Assembly: GCA_017484095.1 (NCBI GenBank)
Contig: JAFUTU010000022.1
Coordinates: forward strand, 1 to 43,646
Length of the DNA stretch: 43,646 bases
Direction: 5' to 3'
DNA from: Ruminococcus sp.
GTDB taxonomy: Bacteria; Bacillota; Clostridia; Oscillospirales; Ruminococcaceae
A program made the translations under genes and the position numbers. Positions 1 through 9,216 of the stretch are shown one piece after another. Below the pieces are notes generated by a model. That model was not told the origin of the DNA. It ran no database searches and saw only the letters and a list, made by a program, of their open reading frames with translations. Within the stretch, counting starts at the first letter, position 1, and every line of letters starts with the position of its first letter.

Positions 1-112
1 AAAACCGACTTTCTTCGTTACCCTCATATCTATATCGGAGAGAGCCTTCTTGATATTTTCCGAAATATATAGATATTGCGTAAATAAAACTTTAAAAAAT
101 AATGAAAAACCC

Positions 113-141
113 TTGCTATTATTAGAAAAAAATGCTATAAT
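113..141 (+). promoter_or_regulatory. sigma-A promoter of the yicC operon
   Basis: The -35 element TTGCTA (113-118) and a perfect -10 TATAAT (136-141) are separated by 17 bp, with a TGC extended -10. It lies 37 bp before yicC and probably drives the long downstream operon. Positions 1-110 upstream are AT-rich and show no supported gene. Confidence 0.75.
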
Positions 142-178
142 GTATTGATGATCATTATGAGCGGAAAGGGACTTTTAT

Positions 179-1066
179 ATGATAAAAAGCATGACAGGCT
201 TCGGCCGTGAACATATAGTCGGTGAAAAGCGTGAGATCATAGTTGAGATACGCTCGGTAAACCACAGGTATTATGAGTTCACTTCAAGAACTCCAAGAGC
301 TTACGGATACCTTGACGAAAAGCTTAAAACCTTTCTTAAAAGCGGTATTTCAAGGGGTAAGGTCGAGGCGTCTGTCTCAATTTACAACCTTGAGGGCACA
401 GATGCAGAGATAGAGCTGAATCTGCCTGTAGCCAAGGGCTATGTTGATGCGCTTAGGGGCTCTGCCGATGAGCTTGGTCTCAAAGATGACCTTGCACTTA
501 CTTCTCTTTTGAGAATGAGCGATATTTTCACTGTTGTCAAAAAGACCGATGATGAAGAAGTTATCTGGAACGAAGTTAAGGGTGCTGCACAGGCTGCGCT
601 TGACAGATTCGTTGAGATGAGGATAGTTGAAGGTCAGAAGATGTATGATGACATCAGCTCGAGACTTGATACAATAGAGCAGGCTGTAACATTTATTGAA
701 AAGCAGGCTCCCGAATCGGTAAAGGCTTATCATGACAGGCTTTATACCAAGATCAAGGAAAGTCTTGAAAGTCTCGGCAGGAACGATATTGATGAGCAGA
801 GGATAGTGACTGAGGTAGCTGTGTTTGCCGATAAGGTTGCAGTCGATGAAGAGACTGTAAGGCTCAGGAGCCATATAGCACAGTTCAGAGAGCTTATCAA
901 GAGTGATGAGCCTGTTGGCAGAAAGCTTGACTTTCTCGTTCAGGAAATGAACAGGGAGATCAACACGACCGGTTCAAAGTGCAATGATATCGATATCACA
1001 AGAACTGTTGTAGAGGTCAAGTCTGAGATTGAAAAGATAAGAGAACAGATACAGAATATCGAGTAA
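179..1066 (+). CDS. yicC: YicC/YloC family endoribonuclease
   Basis: This 295-residue protein has the full length of the YicC/YloC family. It begins with the family signature MIKSMTGFGR and ends with the conserved C-terminal (DUF1732) block, seen as GSKCNDIDI followed by VVEVKSEIEKIREQIQNIE. Family members are endoribonucleases implicated in RNA turnover, and the Bacillus member is YloC. A GGAAAGGG ribosome binding site precedes the ATG at good spacing, and a sigma-A promoter lies just upstream. It is the first gene of a tightly packed operon followed 9 bp later by remA, the same order as in Bacillus (yloC-ylzA-gmk). The identification is secure; the RNA targets in this organism are unknown. 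Confidence 0.93.
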   Translation: MIKSMTGFGREHIVGEKREIIVEIRSVNHRYYEFTSRTPRAYGYLDEKLKTFLKSGISRGKVEASVSIYNLEGTDAEIELNLPVAKGYVDALRGSADELGLKDDLALTSLLRMSDIFTVVKKTDDEEVIWNEVKGAAQAALDRFVEMRIVEGQKMYDDISSRLDTIEQAVTFIEKQAPESVKAYHDRLYTKIKESLESLGRNDIDEQRIVTEVAVFADKVAVDEETVRLRSHIAQFRELIKSDEPVGRKLDFLVQEMNREINTTGSKCNDIDITRTVVEVKSEIEKIREQIQNIE

Positions 1067-1075
1067 CGGTGAATT

Positions 1076-1330
1076 ATGAAGCTAATAAATATAGGATTTG
1101 GAAATCTGGTATCGTCTCTCAGGGTCGTTGCAGTGGTTTCGCCCGAGTCGGCTCCCATAAAGAGGATGATACAAGAAGCCAGAGAAAAAGGAACGCTTAT
1201 TGATGCGACCTACGGCAGAAAGACAAGAACTGTCATAGTTACTGACAGCGATCATATTATTCTTTGCGCTGTTGCTCCCGAGACGATCGGCAGCAGAGCT
1301 GACAGCGGTGAGGAGGATGACGATGAATAA
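1076..1330 (+). CDS. remA: RemA/DUF370 family regulatory protein
   Basis: This 84-residue protein matches the small RemA (DUF370, YlzA) family along its length, with the conserved segments [24 protein letters not shown] and an acidic tail. In Bacillus subtilis RemA is a DNA-binding activator of matrix and osmoprotection genes that assembles into ring-like oligomers. In non-biofilm Clostridia its role is less clear. It sits between yicC and gmk, its usual position. Its stop codon overlaps the start of gmk by 8 bp, and the GGAGG ribosome binding site of gmk lies inside its last codons, so the two are probably translationally coupled. The family call is firm; the regulatory targets are inference. 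Confidence 0.9.
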   Translation: MKLINIGFGNLVSSLRVVAVVSPESAPIKRMIQEAREKGTLIDATYGRKTRTVIVTDSDHIILCAVAPETIGSRADSGEEDDDE

Positions 1331-1961
1331 AGGCAGACTTATTGTTGTATCAGCGCCTTCGGGCTGCGGAAAGGGTACGATACTTGGCAGAGTGTTTGCG
1401 GACAGTGATGTTTATTATTCTGTCTCTTGCACGACCAGAGCGCCCCGTGAGGGTGAAGAGAACGGCAGGGAGTATTTCTTCCTGAGCGTTGCTGAGTTTG
1501 AGAAAATGATCGCGGAGGACGGCTTTCTGGAGCACGCGAAGTTTGCGGAAAACTATTACGGAACGCCGAGAAAGGCAGCTGAGGATAATCTGACTCAGGG
1601 GAGAGACGTTATCCTTGAGATCGAGACTCAGGGTGCTTTTCAGATCAAAGAAAAAATGCCCGAGGCTGTTATGATATTTATTCTCCCACCCAGTGTTGAG
1701 GAGCTGAGAAGACGGCTCCTTAAAAGAGGAACGGAGACTCCCGATGTGATTGATAAAAGAGTCTCTCAGGCAGCAGGCGAGATCGAGAAGGCATATAATT
1801 ATGATTTTGTCATCATGAATGATGACCTTGATACCGCTGTTGCGGACTTTGAGACTGTAATAAACAGCATAAGTGATCCTGAGACTGACGCGCAGGTTCA
1901 CAGGGCTGATAATGAGCAAGTAAAGAAAATGATCAAAGAGGTGCTTGAAAATGATGCTTAG
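1323..1961 (+). CDS. gmk: guanylate kinase
   Basis: The gene encodes guanylate kinase, which phosphorylates GMP to GDP in the cytosol. The 212-residue product has the P-loop APSGCGKGT near residue 10, the GMP-binding [11 protein letters not shown] segment, and the ENGREYFF block. I chose ATG 1323 because AGGAGG at 1311-1316 gives the best spacing; ATG 1317 in the same frame is too close to it. The gene overlaps the end of remA and the start of rpoZ. The order remA-gmk-rpoZ is conserved across Firmicutes. Length and motifs are normal. Confidence 0.95.
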   Translation: MNKGRLIVVSAPSGCGKGTILGRVFADSDVYYSVSCTTRAPREGEENGREYFFLSVAEFEKMIAEDGFLEHAKFAENYYGTPRKAAEDNLTQGRDVILEIETQGAFQIKEKMPEAVMIFILPPSVEELRRRLLKRGTETPDVIDKRVSQAAGEIEKAYNYDFVIMNDDLDTAVADFETVINSISDPETDAQVHRADNEQVKKMIKEVLENDA

Positions 1962-2160
1962 ACCTTCAGTATCTGAGATACTGTCAAACAATGAGAGCTA
2001 CTATTCTCTCGTTATCGCTGTTGCTAAAAGAGCAAGAGAGATAACCGAGGACGCTTTCGATGAGAAAAAGATACTTGATATAAAGCCTGTTCAGACCGCT
2101 GTCGAGCAGCTGGCAGGAAAGGAATGTAAAATTATCGAGGATCCTGCCTTAAAGGGCTGA
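1951..2160 (+). CDS. rpoZ: RNA polymerase omega subunit
   Basis: A small protein of 69 residues in the rpoZ position after gmk, with the omega-typical features: [10 protein letters not shown] start, YYSLVIAVAKRAREI helix and PVQTAVEQL segment. Omega promotes assembly and stability of the beta-prime subunit of RNA polymerase. The start ATG 1951 (or ATG 1954) overlaps the gmk stop, and an AGAGGTG ribosome binding site lies at 1937-1943. In most Firmicutes coaBC follows; here the next gene is priA. Confidence 0.9.
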   Translation: MMLRPSVSEILSNNESYYSLVIAVAKRAREITEDAFDEKKILDIKPVQTAVEQLAGKECKIIEDPALKG

Positions 2161-2182
2161 TCCTTTCGGGAGCTCGTTTTAA

Positions 2183-4648
2183 ATGCGTGGAAGTTTTACG
2201 GTAGCAAAGGTAGCGGTAAGTCAGGCATCTTACAGCTTCGATCAGCTTTACAGCTATCATATCCCGTCTGAGATCACAACTGAGATCAAGCCCGGTATGA
2301 GAGTGCTGGTACCGTTCGGCAAGGGCAACAGGCGAGTGATCGGGTTTGTTGCTCGGACATATGAGGAATCTGTCTATAACGATAAGGTGAAGCCTATCAT
2401 ATCTGTTGTAGACAGCGAAAGCCTTGTTACCGAAGAGATGATGGATATCATCTTCTGGCTGAAGGAGAATACCTTCTGCACCTATTACGATGCGTTTAAG
2501 GCAGCTGTCCCAAGCGGATTTGCTTACGTTCATAAAAAGCATTATTCGCTTGTGAATACTTATATCGACGAAAACTCTCTTGATGAGCGCGAGATGAGCG
2601 TCATAAGCTTTATGCGCTCAACAGGCTCACAAAGAGAGATAGATAATTTTCTTGATGACAGAACTAACGAGCAGGTCTATACGGCAACTCAGAGCCTGAT
2701 AGACAAGGGCTTGATAGAGGTAAATGATCTATTTAAAAGAAAGGTCGGGGACGAGACTGTAAAAATGGTGCGTCTGACCGACGAATATATCAATGGTGAA
2801 CTGAACTGTGAGTTGACCCCAAAGCAGAAAAAATGCGCTGAACTTTTAGAGGATTACGAATGTGCATCTGTCAAAGAGATCTGCTATATGACGGGCTGTA
2901 CACAGTCGATAATAAAGGCTCTTGCCGATAAGGGAGCAGTGTTCACCTTTGATTATCAGGTTATGCGTGACGCTATCGGCGATATAAATGACAGGGAAGA
3001 CCCGGACAGTATAGTTCTTAATGAGGAGCAGAGCGCCGCATTTGACGGTATTGCCTCACTGATGGACAAGAATACGCCTGCTGGAGCTGTGCTTTACGGT
3101 GTTACGGGCAGCGGAAAGACCTCTGTCTTTATAAAGCTGATACAAAGAGCGGTGACAAGCGGAAAAACAGCTATGCTGTTGGTGCCTGAGATATCTCTGA
3201 CGCCGCAGATGCTGACCAAGTTCAAAAAACTGTTTGGTGAGCAGATAGCCGTTATACATTCCTCTCTGTCTATGGGGCAGCGGACCGATGAGTTCAAGAG
3301 GATAAGAAACGGCTCTGCCAGAATAGTCATCGGGACAAGGAGTGCGGTTTTTGCACCGCTTTCAGATATCGGAGTAATAATTATGGACGAGGAGGGCGAG
3401 CCCTCATATAAGTCGGATTCAACACCGAGATATCATGCGAGAGATGTTGCTATCCAGCGGTGCGGACACCACAACGCAGTGCTTGTAATGGCATCGGCTA
3501 CACCTTCACTTGAGAGCTTTTACTATGCTAAAAAGGGCAGGTTCGGGCTGTTTGAGCTCAGACACAGGTTTTCTGAGGCTAAGCTGCCCGAGGTGCGTAT
3601 CATAGATATGCAGCAGGAGGCTGCCGACGGAAACGGCGGGCTTCTCAGCAGAGATCTGATAGAGGGCCTCGGAGAAACACTTGCAAAAAGAGAACAGGCT
3701 ATACTTCTTCTCAACAGAAGAGGCCACAGCACATATATTTCCTGTATGGACTGCCGCCAGCCGATCGTTTGTCCGAACTGTCAGCTGCCGCTTACCTATC
3801 ATAAGAAAAATGACAGGTATATGTGTCATTACTGCGGCTACACTATGGACAACATTAACAGATGTCCTGCCTGCGGCGGTGAAAAGCTTAAAGTTTCGGG
3901 TGTCGGAACTCAAAAGGTCGAGGACGAGCTTGCAAGGCTTTTTCCTAAGGCGCGGCTCTTAAGAATGGACGCCGATACCGCTTCGTCAAGATATTCCTAT
4001 GAGAAAAACTTCAAAGCGTTTGAAGAGCACGAATATGATATCATGCTGGGCACTCAGATGATAGCAAAGGGACTTGATTTTCCTGATGTAACACTGGTGG
4101 GTGTGGTTTCGCTGGATAAAGCGCTTTTCACGGGTGACTACAGAAGCTATGAGAGGACATTTTCTTTGCTTACCCAGGTCGCAGGCCGCTGCGGCAGAGG
4201 CTTAAAACCGGGAACAGCATATATTCAGACGTTCGTGCCTGAGCACTATGTTATAGAGCTTGCTGCCAGACAGGATTACGAAGAGTTTTTTAAAGAGGAA
4301 TCGGCGCTGAGGAAAACGCTGACGTATCCGCCGTATTGCGATATATGTGTGTTCGGTTTCTCATCTCCTATGGAGAGCAAGGCTATACAGGCTGCAAGGT
4401 GGACTACGGCGCGGATAGCACAATACATAAGAGAAAATGATGTGAATTTTCCGCTGAGAGCGCTGGGCCCTTCGCCCTGTACGCTTGAAGTGCTCAATAA
4501 CAGATACAGATACAGACTTATACTTAAATCAAAGAACACGAAGCAGTTTCGTGAAATGATAAAGATAGTGCTGCAGGATTTTTACCGCAACAGAGAACTT
4601 AGCAAGGTAAGGATATATGCAGACATTAACGGAGACGTTGGTCTCTGA
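2183..4648 (+). CDS. priA: primosomal protein N' (PriA helicase)
   Basis: PriA is the 3'-5' DNA helicase that recognises stalled forks and reloads the replisome. The 821-residue protein starts with the 3'-DNA-binding domain (VAKVAVSQASYSFDQLYSY). It has a Walker A motif GVTGSGKT near residue 306, a motif II DEEGE near 402, and a motif VI region QVAGRCGRG. Two zinc sites are formed by CMDC/CPNC (about 519-533) and CHYC/CPAC (about 548-564). The motif II histidine found in many PriA proteins (DEEH) is glycine here. The gene follows rpoZ by 22 bp and precedes def, as in Bacillus except that coaBC is missing. Confidence 0.96.
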   Translation: MRGSFTVAKVAVSQASYSFDQLYSYHIPSEITTEIKPGMRVLVPFGKGNRRVIGFVARTYEESVYNDKVKPIISVVDSESLVTEEMMDIIFWLKENTFCTYYDAFKAAVPSGFAYVHKKHYSLVNTYIDENSLDEREMSVISFMRSTGSQREIDNFLDDRTNEQVYTATQSLIDKGLIEVNDLFKRKVGDETVKMVRLTDEYINGELNCELTPKQKKCAELLEDYECASVKEICYMTGCTQSIIKALADKGAVFTFDYQVMRDAIGDINDREDPDSIVLNEEQSAAFDGIASLMDKNTPAGAVLYGVTGSGKTSVFIKLIQRAVTSGKTAMLLVPEISLTPQMLTKFKKLFGEQIAVIHSSLSMGQRTDEFKRIRNGSARIVIGTRSAVFAPLSDIGVIIMDEEGEPSYKSDSTPRYHARDVAIQRCGHHNAVLVMASATPSLESFYYAKKGRFGLFELRHRFSEAKLPEVRIIDMQQEAADGNGGLLSRDLIEGLGETLAKREQAILLLNRRGHSTYISCMDCRQPIVCPNCQLPLTYHKKNDRYMCHYCGYTMDNINRCPACGGEKLKVSGVGTQKVEDELARLFPKARLLRMDADTASSRYSYEKNFKAFEEHEYDIMLGTQMIAKGLDFPDVTLVGVVSLDKALFTGDYRSYERTFSLLTQVAGRCGRGLKPGTAYIQTFVPEHYVIELAARQDYEEFFKEESALRKTLTYPPYCDICVFGFSSPMESKAIQAARWTTARIAQYIRENDVNFPLRALGPSPCTLEVLNNRYRYRLILKSKNTKQFREMIKIVLQDFYRNRELSKVRIYADINGDVGL

Positions 4649-4665
4649 TCGAAAGGATATTTCAG

Positions 4666-5133
4666 ATGGCACTCAGAAAGATACTTAATAAAAGTGATGA
4701 GATACTTCACAAAAAGTGCAAGCCCGTTACCGAGTTTGATGACAAGCTGGGTCAGCTTCTCGATGACATGACCGAGACGCTGAAGCAGGCTGAGGGAGTT
4801 GGTCTTGCAGGACCGCAGGTAGCAAAGCTCAGAAGAGTGGTCGTCATCATTATAGACGATGTTGTTTATGAGCTAGTAAATCCCGAGATACTTGAAAGAT
4901 CGGATGAAGAGCAGAGAGTGCTCGAAGGCTGCCTTTCATGCCCGGGTGAGTGTGGATATGTCACAAGACCAAAGAGCGTGAAGTTCAAAGCACAGAACAG
5001 AAAGGGCGAATGGTACGAGATGGAGGTCTCTGACCTGTTTGCGCAGTGCGTGTGCCATGAGCTCGATCATCTGGAGGGTCATATATTTACAGAGATAGTT
5101 GAAGAATTTGTTGATATAGAGGCTGAGCAATGA
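4666..5133 (+). CDS. def: peptide deformylase
   Basis: This metalloenzyme removes the formyl group from nascent peptides. The 155-residue product has the three hallmark motifs: GVGLAGPQ (family GxGLAAPQ, with one Ala-to-Gly change) near residue 45, EGCLS near 87 that supplies the metal-binding cysteine, and HELDH near 131 with two metal-ligand histidines and the catalytic glutamate. It overlaps fmt by 4 bp (ATGA), so deformylation and formylation functions are translationally coupled. An AAGGATATTTC ribosome binding region precedes the ATG. The protein is short, as expected for type I deformylases of Clostridia. Confidence 0.95.
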   Translation: MALRKILNKSDEILHKKCKPVTEFDDKLGQLLDDMTETLKQAEGVGLAGPQVAKLRRVVVIIIDDVVYELVNPEILERSDEEQRVLEGCLSCPGECGYVTRPKSVKFKAQNRKGEWYEMEVSDLFAQCVCHELDHLEGHIFTEIVEEFVDIEAEQ

Positions 5134-6059
5134 GAATAGTTTTTATGGGAACGCCTGATTTTGCCGTTCCTACTCTCAGAGCTCTTTACGAAGACGGGCA
5201 CACTGTTGAAGCGGTCTTCACTCAGCCCGACAAACCGAGGGGCAGAGGATATAAGCTGATGCCGCCGCCCGTAAAGGTGCTGGCGCAGGAGCATGGAACA
5301 GCTGTTTATCAGCCGCAGAGCCTGAAAAAAGATGCTGATGAGTATATCAAAATACTTGAAGATATAAAGCCGGATTGCATCGTTGTTGCAGCTTATGGAA
5401 AGATACTGCCAAAGGCTGTGCTGGATATACCGAAATATGGCTGTGTTAATGTGCACGGATCGCTGCTGCCGAAATACAGAGGTGCAGCGCCTATCCAGTG
5501 GAGCGTGCTTGACGGAGAAAAAGAGACAGGTATAACAACAATGCTTATGGCAGAGGGGCTCGATACGGGTGATATCCTTCTGCAAAGAGCTACCGATATA
5601 GGCGAGAATGAGACTGCTGCCGAGCTGTTTGACAGACTTGCGGATATGGGAGCAGAGGTGCTGCTGGAGACGCTTAAGTGCCTTGAAGAGGGAAGCGTTC
5701 GGTCTGTACCGCAGGACGATTCTGCTGCTTCATATGCTAAGATGCTTGACAAGTCGATGTGCAATATAGATTTTTCAAAAAGTGCCTTTGAGGTGCACAA
5801 AAAGATCTGCGGCCTTTCAGACTGGCCGTGTGCGGTGACCGTGCTCTTTGGAAAAAGGCTTAAGGTCTACCGTTCTGAGATAATAAAAGGTGCTCACGGC
5901 GGTGAAGCCGGAATTACACTTGATGATAAGCTGACAGTAGCCTGTGCAGACGGCGCGGTCAGGCTTACAGAGGTTCAGGCAGAGGGCTCAAAGAGAATGA
6001 GAGCAGAGGATTATCTCAGAGGAAAGCCTGTTCCTGCAGGGACAAAGCTTGGCATTTAG
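5130..6059 (+). CDS. fmt: methionyl-tRNA formyltransferase
   Basis: The enzyme transfers a formyl group from 10-formyl-tetrahydrofolate to initiator Met-tRNA. The 309-residue protein has the formyltransferase fold start MRIVFMGTPDFAVPTL, the catalytic NVHGSLLPKYRGAAPIQ segment with His near residue 109, and the GLDTGDIL aspartate motif near 145. A C-terminal OB-like tRNA-binding domain follows. The start overlaps the def stop by 4 bp. It is followed 8 bp later by rsmB. All motifs and length are normal for the family. Confidence 0.96.
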   Translation: MRIVFMGTPDFAVPTLRALYEDGHTVEAVFTQPDKPRGRGYKLMPPPVKVLAQEHGTAVYQPQSLKKDADEYIKILEDIKPDCIVVAAYGKILPKAVLDIPKYGCVNVHGSLLPKYRGAAPIQWSVLDGEKETGITTMLMAEGLDTGDILLQRATDIGENETAAELFDRLADMGAEVLLETLKCLEEGSVRSVPQDDSAASYAKMLDKSMCNIDFSKSAFEVHKKICGLSDWPCAVTVLFGKRLKVYRSEIIKGAHGGEAGITLDDKLTVACADGAVRLTEVQAEGSKRMRAEDYLRGKPVPAGTKLGI

Positions 6060-6067
6060 GAGGCTTT

Positions 6068-7378
6068 ATGGGCAATGCCAGAAGGTTTGTGCTGAAGCTT
6101 CTCATTAGGTTTGAGGAGAGCAGCTCGTATTCAAATATACTGCTCGATCAGAAGCTTTCTAAAAGCGATCTTTCAGAGCAGGATAAAAAGTTTGCCTCAG
6201 CGCTGTATTACGGAGTGATCGAGAGAAGGCTAACTCTTGATGCTGTGATCGACCACTACAGAAAAAACAAAAGCGAAAAGCTGGGTACAGAGGTCAGAAA
6301 TATTCTGAGGCTTGGTGTTTATCAGCTGAAATATATGGATTCAGTTCCCGATAATGCTGCTGTTGACGAGAGCGTTAAGCTAGCAAAAAAAGTCAGAAAT
6401 CCTGCGGCAGCAGGCTTTGTGAATGCAGTGCTCAGAAGCTTTATCCGTGATGAAAAGCGCTTGCCCGCGGTAAAGGGCAGGATAAAGGAGCTGTCTCTTG
6501 AATATTCGTGCCCTGAATGGCTGGTCAAAAAATGGATCAGTGACTACGGTGTACGCGAATGTGAAGGGATATTAAAGGCTTCACTCGGTAAGGCATCCGA
6601 TTATATAAGACTTAATACTGTAAAAGCTGATGCGGATACGATCACTGCTATGCTTGAAAAGCAGGGTGTAAAGGTCACGTTCTGTACTGACGGCGGTGCA
6701 AAGGTATCAGGCGTAGGAGCTGTCGATGGATTAGAGGCCTATAGGCTGGGTCTTTTCCATGTGCAGGATCTTTCATGCCAGCTTTGCTGCAAGGCTCTCG
6801 GGGCGCAGAGCGGTGAGACTGTTCTCGATCTGTGTGCGGCGCCTGGCGGTAAGAGCTTTACTGTTGCGGAGCTTATGAACGATGAGGGTAGAGTTCTTTC
6901 GTTTGACCTCCATGAAAACAGAGTCAGGCTTATCAGAAGCGGCGCTCAAAGACTTGGGCTTAAAAGCATAACGGCAGCTGTTAATAACGCTAAACAGTAT
7001 AATGACAGTCTTCCGTCTGCTGACAGAGTGCTTTGTGATGTGCCGTGCTCAGGGCTTGGCGTTATTGGCAGAAAGCCTGAGATCAAGTACAAAGATCCGG
7101 AGGAGCTAAAAAGGCTGCCTGAGATACAGTTTGAGATACTGTCGGTTTCATCGCGGTATGTTAAAGTCGGAGGAGTGCTCGTTTACTCGACGTGTTCGCT
7201 TTCAAAAGAAGAAAATGACGAAGTTGCCGAGAGATTTTTGAAAGTATATTCAGATTTTGAGCCTTCACCGCTCGGTAATGCGTTCGGCGAGCGAGCAGAT
7301 GACTGCAGCATTACCATACTGCCGCAGATGTATGGTAATGACGGGTTTTATATAGCTAAATTTCGCAGACTGAGGTGA
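6068..7378 (+). CDS. rsmB: 16S rRNA (cytosine-967-C5)-methyltransferase
   Basis: A 436-residue protein with an N-terminal NusB-like RNA-binding domain (about residues 1-140) and a C-terminal Rossmann methyltransferase domain. The SAM-binding motif LDLCAAPGGKS lies near residue 252. The two catalytic cysteines of the RsmB/Nol1 family are visible in DVPCSGLG (about 326) and YSTCSLS (about 375). It methylates C967 of 16S rRNA. An AGGAGG ribosome binding site overlaps the fmt stop. The stop TGA lies inside the ribosome binding site of rlmN. Confidence 0.94.
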   Translation: MGNARRFVLKLLIRFEESSSYSNILLDQKLSKSDLSEQDKKFASALYYGVIERRLTLDAVIDHYRKNKSEKLGTEVRNILRLGVYQLKYMDSVPDNAAVDESVKLAKKVRNPAAAGFVNAVLRSFIRDEKRLPAVKGRIKELSLEYSCPEWLVKKWISDYGVRECEGILKASLGKASDYIRLNTVKADADTITAMLEKQGVKVTFCTDGGAKVSGVGAVDGLEAYRLGLFHVQDLSCQLCCKALGAQSGETVLDLCAAPGGKSFTVAELMNDEGRVLSFDLHENRVRLIRSGAQRLGLKSITAAVNNAKQYNDSLPSADRVLCDVPCSGLGVIGRKPEIKYKDPEELKRLPEIQFEILSVSSRYVKVGGVLVYSTCSLSKEENDEVAERFLKVYSDFEPSPLGNAFGERADDCSITILPQMYGNDGFYIAKFRRLR

Positions 7379-7382
7379 TCCT

Positions 7383-8429
7383 TTGGTTTCTTATGACAGC
7401 AGCGGAAAAATAGATATACTTGACCTTCTCTATGATGAGCTTGAAGAGCAGATAAGGCTGCTGGGGGAGCCGAAATTCAGAGCAGGACAGATATTTGACT
7501 GGCTGCACGTAAAAAAAGCGACAGATTTCGCACAGATGACCAATGTTTCTGCACAATTGAGAGCAAGGCTGAAAGAAAAGTTTTGTATAAAATCACTATT
7601 TGTTGTAAAAAGACTTGAATCGAGTACCGATAATACTGTAAAATATCTATATGAGCTTGAAGACGGCAACCATATCGAGACTGTTTTGATGGAGTATAAC
7701 TACGGTCATACGGTATGTGTATCGTCACAGGTCGGCTGTAAGATGGGGTGCAGATTCTGTGCATCAACTCTTGCAGGGTTTAAAAGAGACCTTACGTCAT
7801 CCGAGATATTGTCTCAGGTCTATGAGATAGAAAGAAGCGAGGGCGTAAATGTTTCGGGTATAGTTCTCATGGGTATCGGAGAGCCGCTTGACAATTACGA
7901 TAATGTTGTAAATTTCCTGAAGCAGATATCGGCGCCAAAGGGCAGAAAACTGTCTTTGCGTCATGTGTCGCTTTCTACCTGTGGTATAGTTCCCAGGATA
8001 TATGATCTTGCAAAGCTTGATCTGGGGCTTACGCTTTCGATATCGCTCCATTGTCCTAATGATAAGGGCAGAAGTGAGATCATGCCTGTGAATAACAGTT
8101 ATCGTATTGATGAGCTCATGAAGGCGTGCAAAGATTATTTTGCAGCTACCGGCAGAAGGATATCATTTGAATATGCGCTTATAAGCGGCGTGAATGATTC
8201 AAAGAATGATGCGGACGAGCTTGCGGCATTGCTGCGCGGCTTTAACTGCCATGTGAATATCATACCTGTAAATAAAATAAAAGAAAGAGAATACAGCTCA
8301 GACAGAGCGGCTGCTAAAAGGTTTGCTGAGTTGCTCGGAAAGCTAGGCTTGAATGCTACGGTCAGAAGAACGCTCGGAGCGGATATCGACGCTGCGTGCG
8401 GTCAGCTGAGGCGAGAATACGAAATTTAA
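7383..8429 (+). CDS. rlmN: 23S rRNA/tRNA adenine-C2 methyltransferase RlmN
   Basis: This radical-SAM enzyme methylates A2503 of 23S rRNA and A37 of some tRNAs. The 348-residue product has the iron-sulfur motif C119-x3-C123-x2-C126 (in CKMGCRFCAS), the MGIGEPLDNYDN segment, and the resolving cysteine C339 in AACGQL. The start is a TTG at 7383, supported by GAGGTG at 7372-7377 five bases upstream and by homologous N-terminal sequence (LGEPKFRAGQIFDWLH) that needs the upstream residues. The neighbours rsmB and prpC follow the Firmicute order. Confidence 0.95.
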   Translation: MVSYDSSGKIDILDLLYDELEEQIRLLGEPKFRAGQIFDWLHVKKATDFAQMTNVSAQLRARLKEKFCIKSLFVVKRLESSTDNTVKYLYELEDGNHIETVLMEYNYGHTVCVSSQVGCKMGCRFCASTLAGFKRDLTSSEILSQVYEIERSEGVNVSGIVLMGIGEPLDNYDNVVNFLKQISAPKGRKLSLRHVSLSTCGIVPRIYDLAKLDLGLTLSISLHCPNDKGRSEIMPVNNSYRIDELMKACKDYFAATGRRISFEYALISGVNDSKNDADELAALLRGFNCHVNIIPVNKIKEREYSSDRAAAKRFAELLGKLGLNATVRRTLGADIDAACGQLRREYEI

Positions 8430-8449
8430 ATGAAAGGGCGGTGAGCCGG

Positions 8450-9178
8450 TTGTTTGTTGCTTCAAACACTGACAGAGGAAGAGTCAGAGATGAAAATCAG
8501 GACAGAGTTATGACTAAGACTCTCGGTGAGAATATGTCGATAGCTGTTGTATGCGACGGAATGGGCGGCGCTGCCTCGGGCGGTGTAGCCAGTCAATTGG
8601 CCGTTGAGTCTGTCATTCAGAGAGTGACTGAGAATTTCCGCCCTGATATGAAGCCGAATTCTATCAGAAATATGATGCTTACGGCTGTTCATGCTGCAAA
8701 TACGGTAGTTTATGACAAGAGCCGTGAGGATATCGACAAAAACGGTATGGGTACCACCTGTGTGGCTGCACTGGTCGTAAACAAGCATATCTATATCGTT
8801 AATGTCGGAGACAGCAGGGCATATCTGCTGACAAATGAAGGAATAAAACAGATAACAACAGATCATACATATGTGCAGATGCTTTACCAGTCAGGGCAGA
8901 TCTCTGCTGAGGAAGCTAAGAACCACCATATGAAAAATGTTATAACAAAGGCTGTTGGCGTTGAGCCTGACGTAGAGGTAGATTATTTTGAACTGGGAGA
9001 GATGGGTAATTTCTCTGTTGTTCTGTGCTCTGACGGACTTTCAAATTACTGCTCAGAGGAGTTCATCTATGATACGGTCTTCGGCAAGAACCTCGATGAG
9101 GCGATAAACACTTTGATAAATTATGCAAATGACTGCGGCGGACGAGATAACATTACCGCTGCTGTCATAGCTAATTGA
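8450..9178 (+). CDS. prpC: PP2C-family serine/threonine phosphatase (PrpC/Stp)
   Basis: This metal-dependent phosphatase normally reverses phosphorylation by the neighbouring PASTA kinase. The product of about 242 residues has the family motifs SNTDRGRVRDENQD at the N-terminus, CDGMGG, VGDSRAYL, SDGLSNYC and GGRDNITAAV, which carry the metal-binding aspartates. The start is uncertain: TTG 8450 gives the typical family N-terminus and has GGCGGTGAG upstream, while in-frame GTG 8441 with AAAGGG upstream would add three residues. The gene starts about 20 bp after rlmN and is 38 bp before prkC. The phosphatase-kinase pair is a standard Firmicute arrangement. Confidence 0.93.
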   Translation: MFVASNTDRGRVRDENQDRVMTKTLGENMSIAVVCDGMGGAASGGVASQLAVESVIQRVTENFRPDMKPNSIRNMMLTAVHAANTVVYDKSREDIDKNGMGTTCVAALVVNKHIYIVNVGDSRAYLLTNEGIKQITTDHTYVQMLYQSGQISAEEAKNHHMKNVITKAVGVEPDVEVDYFELGEMGNFSVVLCSDGLSNYCSEEFIYDTVFGKNLDEAINTLINYANDCGGRDNITAAVIAN

Positions 9179-9216
9179 TAGAGCAAATAATACATTAGAA
9201 CTGGGAGTTGAATAAA

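Noticed and set aside
1..110. Minus-strand open frame at the left edge reading ISENIKKALSDIDMRVTKKVGF toward the window boundary
   Set aside because: It has no convincing ribosome binding site or start and only a short visible length. It could be the start of a divergent gene, but the window does not show enough.
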